From Pseudoalteromonas luteoviolacea H33-S (GTDB lineage Bacteria; Pseudomonadota; Gammaproteobacteria; Enterobacterales; Alteromonadaceae), in assembly GCF_001625695.1 (NCBI RefSeq), contig NZ_AUXY01000083.1:1-64000 (forward strand): DNA of 64,000 nt, in the 5' to 3' direction. The notes under the pieces are model-generated. The model made no database searches, had not been told where the DNA came from, and saw only the letters and a program-made list of their open reading frames with translations. The stretch's first letter is position 1. Each line of letters begins with the position of its first letter. The position numbers and the translations under genes are program-made. Of the stretch, positions 60,196 to 64,000 are shown in pieces.

Positions 60196-61487
60196 TGGAA
60201 AATACCCAAAAGGCGTTAACTAAAAAATCCTGTATCGCCATTGCTATAAGCACGCTATTGGCGAGCTTACCCGTGGCATTTTTTGTTTCTTGGCTAATGT
60301 GGTTTTTGACTTCTGTGTCTAGCTGGATACTTACCTGTGTATTGTTACGTTTATATTTTAGCTCATTCTTGCAAGCACTCGATGCACTTCAGATTGGCCT
60401 TTTGAATTTTAAAGACGGTGACTTTTCAAATCAATTAGCTTACCAGTCAAAAGACAGTTTTGGGGACTTGTGTCACTTATACAATGAAACCGCGAAGCAA
60501 TTACGAAACGAAAAGCAGTGGCTGTATCAACGAGAGATGATGTTGGACAAAATGCTGCAAAGTGCACCGCAAGCGCTGCTCTTAGTGGATGAAAATGAAA
60601 CAGTGGTGTTTGCTAACCCAAGCGCTCAAAAGCTCATGGCGAGTTCAACAGCATTAGAGGGGAAGTCGATAAAAAGTCTTTGTCCAGAGACCCCGAGAGA
60701 AATCATTCATGCGATAGAGCAGGGGACCGATGGGTTAGTGAGTGTCACCCCTTCATCTGGCGAGGAGCAAATGTGGCACAGCACAGTGGGTAAACTTTTA
60801 TTAAATAATCAGCCCCATAATTTATTTATTTTTAAGCAGCTAACAAAAGAGTTAAACCGTCAAGAAGTAGCGGTATGGAAAAAGGTCATACGTGTTATCA
60901 GTCATGAGTTGAACAACTCTTTGGGGCCAATTTCATCCATGCTGCACAGTGGTAAAATTATTGCCAATAAGCTTGATGAAGCGCGACTCAATCGCGTGTT
61001 CAGCACGATTGATGAACGCATTGAGCACTTATGTGAGTTTATCCAAGGCTATGGCACATTTGCAAAGTTGCCTGCGCCACAGATAAAGCCTGTTGTACTC
61101 GCCCCTTTATTGGACGCACTGAAAATGCAGTGGTCCTTTACTGTGTCGTGTGATGTTGAGGTGATTTCAGCAGATAAAGGGCAGCTAGAACAATTACTAA
61201 TTAACTTATTAAAAAATGCCCATGAGTCTGGGACTGATATTGACGCGATAGCACTGAGTGTCAATCCAACCAACGAAGGCATTAAAATTACGATATCAGA
61301 TAGAGGCCCAGGCATGAGTGAAGCTGTGTTGACCAATGCACTGCTGCCGTTTTATTCAACCAAGTCCAGTGGAACGGGGCTGGGATTGGCGTTATGCAGA
61401 GAAATTACCGATGCGCATAACGGCCAGATCTTTATCCGCAATAGATCAAAAGGCGGACTCAAAGTTGAGGTTGTTTTTCCTTACTAA
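60195..61487 (+). CDS. Sensor histidine kinase of the export system
   Basis: The 430-residue protein has two closely spaced TM helices (about 12-50) with almost no periplasmic part, suggesting it senses within the membrane. A HAMP-like linker and a PAS domain follow (MLQSAPQALLLVDENETVVFANPSAQKL). The dimerisation helix has its phospho-His in VISHELNNSLGPIS, and the HATPase shows LINLLKNAHESG, DRGPGMSE and GTGLGLALCREI. I chose ATG 60195, which overlaps the regulator stop codon (TAATG), giving translational coupling. The small sensor and ABC neighbours fit detection of envelope-active compounds. Confidence 0.93.
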   Translation: MENTQKALTKKSCIAIAISTLLASLPVAFFVSWLMWFLTSVSSWILTCVLLRLYFSSFLQALDALQIGLLNFKDGDFSNQLAYQSKDSFGDLCHLYNETAKQLRNEKQWLYQREMMLDKMLQSAPQALLLVDENETVVFANPSAQKLMASSTALEGKSIKSLCPETPREIIHAIEQGTDGLVSVTPSSGEEQMWHSTVGKLLLNNQPHNLFIFKQLTKELNRQEVAVWKKVIRVISHELNNSLGPISSMLHSGKIIANKLDEARLNRVFSTIDERIEHLCEFIQGYGTFAKLPAPQIKPVVLAPLLDALKMQWSFTVSCDVEVISADKGQLEQLLINLLKNAHESGTDIDAIALSVNPTNEGIKITISDRGPGMSEAVLTNALLPFYSTKSSGTGLGLALCREITDAHNGQIFIRNRSKGGLKVEVVFPY

Positions 61488-61807
61488 GATTGTGTACTTT
61501 TCTCAAGATTAGTTGCATCTAATGTTTCACATCCTCTACTTTGCTCAAGCCAAGAGAGTGTGTTTTGAGTCATAACAACGGTACCAGAAACCACAAGACT
61601 CGCAGCGGAGACGATGCCAGCACCGGCCATCACCATGGCACACGCTCTGCCTGAGCAATTTCCAAGCGAAGCCATTTGCTCTGTGCTTAAAACATGTTTG
61701 CGTTTAGTAATATGGCATTGCTCGTCATAATATTGCACCTCCTTTGATACGAATATACAGCCTGACAATAAACTCAACATCAGAATGGGTAGTAGCAATT
61801 TATACAT
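61484..61807 (-). CDS. Small lipoprotein of unknown function
   Basis: The 107-residue protein has a lipoprotein signal with lipobox LLSGCIF. The mature part has cysteines in DEQCHITK, GNCSGRACAM and RGCETL, and a hydrophobic glycine-rich segment (VMAGAGIVSAASLVVSG). I do not recognise a family. Its 3' end overlaps the 3' end of the kinase gene by 4 bp. Confidence 0.7.
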   Translation of the reverse strand: MYKLLLPILMLSLLSGCIFVSKEVQYYDEQCHITKRKHVLSTEQMASLGNCSGRACAMVMAGAGIVSAASLVVSGTVVMTQNTLSWLEQSRGCETLDATNLEKSTQS

Positions 61808-61985
61808 GGTGTTTTCCTTAAATTTTTTGCCAAGATATCTGTATTAGCTGCCATTTAAAAGTTAAATATTGTAATGAAACGTAGAGGCATGGAATATGGC
61901 TAGATATCGTACACATATAGTGTACAGAGATAGTGGTTACTATCTTTGCACACGATAAGAGGGTAGTTTTTTTACTTATAACAAA

Positions 61986-62630
61986 TTAACGTGGCGGGTC
62001 GATATGCGCAGCGGTACTGGCATTAACTCTAAACCACCCCGCAATTGAATATCTGGATTTATTGGCCGCTAACACTTCATGAGGGAATTCGTCACTTAAA
62101 AAAGTCACCAATGTACCTTGCTTTGGCAAAACGCGGCACAGTTCTTTGTCATGATCTTCAGCCTGATAAATGACCAGTTCGCCACCGTCTTCAGTACACC
62201 AGTCTTCATTAAGATAAAAGACCGTTGTGAGAACTCGGTTAGCTTTGCCTTTAAATGCATCGAGATGCTTCTTGTAAAAGGCACCTTGCTGATAATGTGC
62301 AAAATGACTTTCATAGCTGAATAGCCCCATGAATAAACGGCGGTTTAAGTAGCTTTTTAATTCATCCATCGCATCTAGGTAGCCGGCCTCTTGCGCATTG
62401 CCTTTTTCAAGCCAACGAATTTTATCTCGTCTGATCTGGGCATTTTTTTCGTGGTCACTTTGACGACCAATCCCTGCAGTTTGAAAAGTATCTTCTTCTA
62501 AACTTGCAATGCGTTCGTTGAGCGCTTGGATAATTTTGGGATCAACGGCATTTTCTATAATGCTTAAGCCAGTTGAGCGCAAATCATCGGCTATTTGCGC
62601 ATATATGTTTTCAATGTCAAAGTCAGACAA
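61986..62630 (-). CDS. 2OG-Fe(II) oxygenase (prolyl 4-hydroxylase-like)
   Basis: The 214-residue enzyme has the Fe(II) facial triad by count: His122 and Asp124 (KKHLDAF) and His184 (FPHEVL), with Arg193 placed to bind 2-oxoglutarate. It resembles prolyl 4-hydroxylase family dioxygenases, which hydroxylate a protein or peptide residue with succinate and CO2 release. The target is unknown. It is transcribed alone or with upstream genes of the same strand. Confidence 0.9.
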   Translation of the reverse strand: MSDFDIENIYAQIADDLRSTGLSIIENAVDPKIIQALNERIASLEEDTFQTAGIGRQSDHEKNAQIRRDKIRWLEKGNAQEAGYLDAMDELKSYLNRRLFMGLFSYESHFAHYQQGAFYKKHLDAFKGKANRVLTTVFYLNEDWCTEDGGELVIYQAEDHDKELCRVLPKQGTLVTFLSDEFPHEVLAANKSRYSIAGWFRVNASTAAHIDPPR

Positions 62631-62704
62631 TTCACACCTCCAGATAATGAGGTGGCTTTTTACCTAATCAAGCTTAAAAAGGCAAGCGTATCTTACCATT
62701 AGGC

Positions 62705-63406
62705 TTATAAACCTTGATTTTGCGCACAGGCATTAACAAATGCAGCAATAAGAGGAGAGCGTTTGTCACTCAATGCAGCGCGCTCAGGCTGGAAAAGTGT
62801 GGCAATAAAAAACGGGTGTATTGTCAATTCTACAGCGCGAATTTCAGTTGTATCGTCGTCTGCTGATGCAACTAAAGGGCCTTGAAGTAGGGCTTCACGA
62901 AAAGCTGTATTTAAACCGTAGCGACAGCGATATCCTTCATGAATACTTGGTGTGCCATAAATACCTGCCAATTGACTGTGCTCAAATAGATTGATTTGCT
63001 CAGTTGTTTCGACTAACGCACAGCTAAGTGGCGAGATGACTTGCCTGCTCGCATCTGGTTCCGACTCACCATGTGCAGCATCCGACCAACCGATGACATT
63101 TCTCGCGTATTCGACAACCACGTGTTGAAAGCCACCGCATGTACCAAGGAATGGCAGTAAGTTTTCTCTTGCATAGCGTATAGCCATCAGTGCGCCATCT
63201 GGATCGGCGTATGGGGTTTTAGGAACGCACCAAATGCCATCAAATTGCGATAGATCCGTGTCTTTAACTTTATCAGTACCAAGCCAAGTGGCTGTTACTT
63301 TGAGCTTGAGGTCCTCAGCTGCGATATCTAAAGAGAGTGGGATCCCTTGATGGGCAGGTACAGAAGGGTCAAAATCTCCAATTAAAACGAGGGATAGTTC
63401 TTTCAT
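62705..63406 (-). CDS. Class I glutamine amidotransferase (CTP synthase C-terminal-like)
   Basis: The 233-residue protein contains the class I GATase nucleophile elbow GTCGGFQH (Cys90), and a late His and Glu in LTIHPFFIATLFQPE that complete the triad. It lines up with the GATase domain of CTP synthase (PyrG) but lacks the synthetase domain. Stand-alone homologues are known in bacteria but have no settled function. A role as a glutaminase-type amidotransferase or hydrolase is likely. Confidence 0.87.
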   Translation of the reverse strand: MKELSLVLIGDFDPSVPAHQGIPLSLDIAAEDLKLKVTATWLGTDKVKDTDLSQFDGIWCVPKTPYADPDGALMAIRYARENLLPFLGTCGGFQHVVVEYARNVIGWSDAAHGESEPDASRQVISPLSCALVETTEQINLFEHSQLAGIYGTPSIHEGYRCRYGLNTAFREALLQGPLVASADDDTTEIRAVELTIHPFFIATLFQPERAALSDKRSPLIAAFVNACAQNQGL

Positions 63407-63540
63407 CTCTTTTCCTTAAGCTTGGGCTTATTTTTGGTATTTTTATTTTTGTGTATAGGCAAAATCATCCAGTTTTGCCTACTGATATTTTGGGTAATAC
63501 AGTCTATTAGTTGTAAAGTTTGTTATATATGCAGTCAGTA

Positions 63541-64000
63541 TTATGATCTTAATAGACGCTCTACTATGCGCTCGCTGGCATTTTCTATCAAATCGAGTAC
63601 TAACTCGAATCCATCACCTTGGCCATAGTAAGGGTCGGGCACTTCTTGTTGCTCTGCGCCCGCATACTCTAAAAATAAATGGAGTTTGTTTGCATGCTCA
63701 GAGGGGCAAACGGCTTTTAAATCTGATAAGTTTTGCTTGTCGGCGCACAAGATAAGATCGAATGCTGCAAAGTCGTTTTGTGTAACTTGTCTAGAGTGCA
63801 TGTTAGCAAAACTATAGCCGCGTTTTTTACCTGCTTGCACACTGCGTTTATCTGGCGCATTGCCTTGGTGGTAATTGATGGTTCCAGCAGAGTCAATTTC
63901 AATATTGAGATTATGTGTATCCGCTTTGGCTTTTAAGACGGCTTCCATTGTTGGAGAGCGGCAAATATTTCCCATACAAACAACTAGGATATTTTGAATA
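63541..64000 (-). CDS. Low-molecular-weight protein tyrosine phosphatase (5' end cut by window)
   Basis: The frame continues past the first visible ATG to the window edge. Read across 63976-64000 it gives ILVVC just before MGNICRSPTM, so the catalytic P-loop C-x5-R (Cys at 63976-63978, CMGNICRS) is complete and the true start lies beyond the window. The general acid Asp is in VPDPYY. The enzyme dephosphorylates phosphotyrosine on proteins. An apparent 144-residue gene starting at 63975 would lack the catalytic Cys and is not the real form. Confidence 0.9.
   Translation of the reverse strand, partial: IQNILVVCMGNICRSPTMEAVLKAKADTHNLNIEIDSAGTINYHQGNAPDKRSVQAGKKRGYSFANMHSRQVTQNDFAAFDLILCADKQNLSDLKAVCPSEHANKLHLFLEYAGAEQQEVPDPYYGQGDGFELVLDLIENASERIVERLLRS

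Noticed and set aside
63541-63975. A complete 144-residue phosphatase starting at the first visible ATG.
   Set aside because: That start would drop the catalytic Cys; the frame is open upstream and encodes ILVVC before it, so the gene is truncated by the window edge.
1-64000. CRISPR arrays, insertion sequences, prophage genes, tRNA or rRNA genes.
   Set aside because: No repeat-spacer array, transposase, integrase, phage structural gene, tRNA cloverleaf or rRNA segment was recognised anywhere in the window.

Overview
The window looks like chromosomal DNA of a marine gammaproteobacterium, most likely a pigmented Pseudoalteromonas or close relative. The evidence is a complete violacein operon (vioABCDE), AT-rich intergenic DNA, and a gene content rich in secreted polymer-degrading enzymes, TonB receptors and two-component systems. 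I saw no rRNA, tRNA, insertion sequence, prophage or CRISPR array. The assignment rests on gene content only.

Layout. 0.3-8.5 kb: a GDPD-like protein with altered metal ligands, then a leftward pair made of a long glutamate synthase large subunit and a CysJ-type diflavin reductase placed where GltD would be expected. 8.9-10.1 kb: trpS, preceded by a 17-codon leader peptide with tandem Trp codons and a set of competing RNA hairpins, the last of which covers the trpS ribosome binding site. 10.1-17.6 kb: vioABCDE, transcribed leftwards. 18.3-20.4 kb: a MATE exporter and a MerC-like membrane protein. 20.6-25.2 kb: a large hybrid PAS histidine kinase whose 3' end overlaps that of a convergent response regulator. 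25.4-35.2 kb: a mixed set with a secreted metalloprotease, a GNAT, a DMT transporter, a possible small RNA, a YSC84 lipoprotein, a REC-GGDEF cyclase, a serine/threonine-type transporter, small lipoproteins, an alpha/beta hydrolase and a DUF4097 repeat protein. 35.2-42.2 kb: a divergent trans-4-hydroxyproline catabolic unit (Xaa-Pro-type peptidase, D-hydroxyproline dehydrogenase, deaminase, epimerase, semialdehyde dehydrogenase, GntR/FCD regulator) with a perfect 14-bp palindrome between the divergent arms. 42.3-50.4 kb: an orphan type III polyketide synthase, a TonB receptor, a second REC-plus-unknown-domain regulator, an Hsp20, and a secreted PNGase F-like glycoamidase with a chitin-binding module. 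50.4-54.0 kb: PaiB-like and GNAT genes divergent from a MocR regulator, a 64-residue single-repeat cyanovirin-N (CVNH) lectin, and a periplasmic histidine phosphatase. 54.3-61.5 kb: an adaptor/ABC/two-permease export operon followed by its sigma54 activator and histidine kinase, with twin palindromes at enhancer distance upstream. 61.5-64 kb: a lipoprotein, a 2OG-Fe(II) oxygenase, a class I glutamine amidotransferase and a low-molecular-weight phosphatase cut by the window edge.

How parts may work together. Violacein is made from two tryptophans, and VioA drains the Trp pool. A TrpRS next to the operon, under what looks like Trp-codon-sensing translational attenuation, would raise the synthetase when charged tRNA-Trp falls. 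The adjacent GltB/CysJ-type pair may be a glutamate synthase that receives electrons from a diflavin reductase. Collagen-type or wall-peptide scavenging is suggested by the peptidase plus hydroxyproline pathway, and glycoprotein/chitin attack by the PNGase-CBM protein.

The most interesting items are the trpS leader (8914-9067), the GltB/CysJ-type pair (1285-8518), the mini-CVNH lectin (53207-53401), and the twin operators before the export operon (54136-54168).
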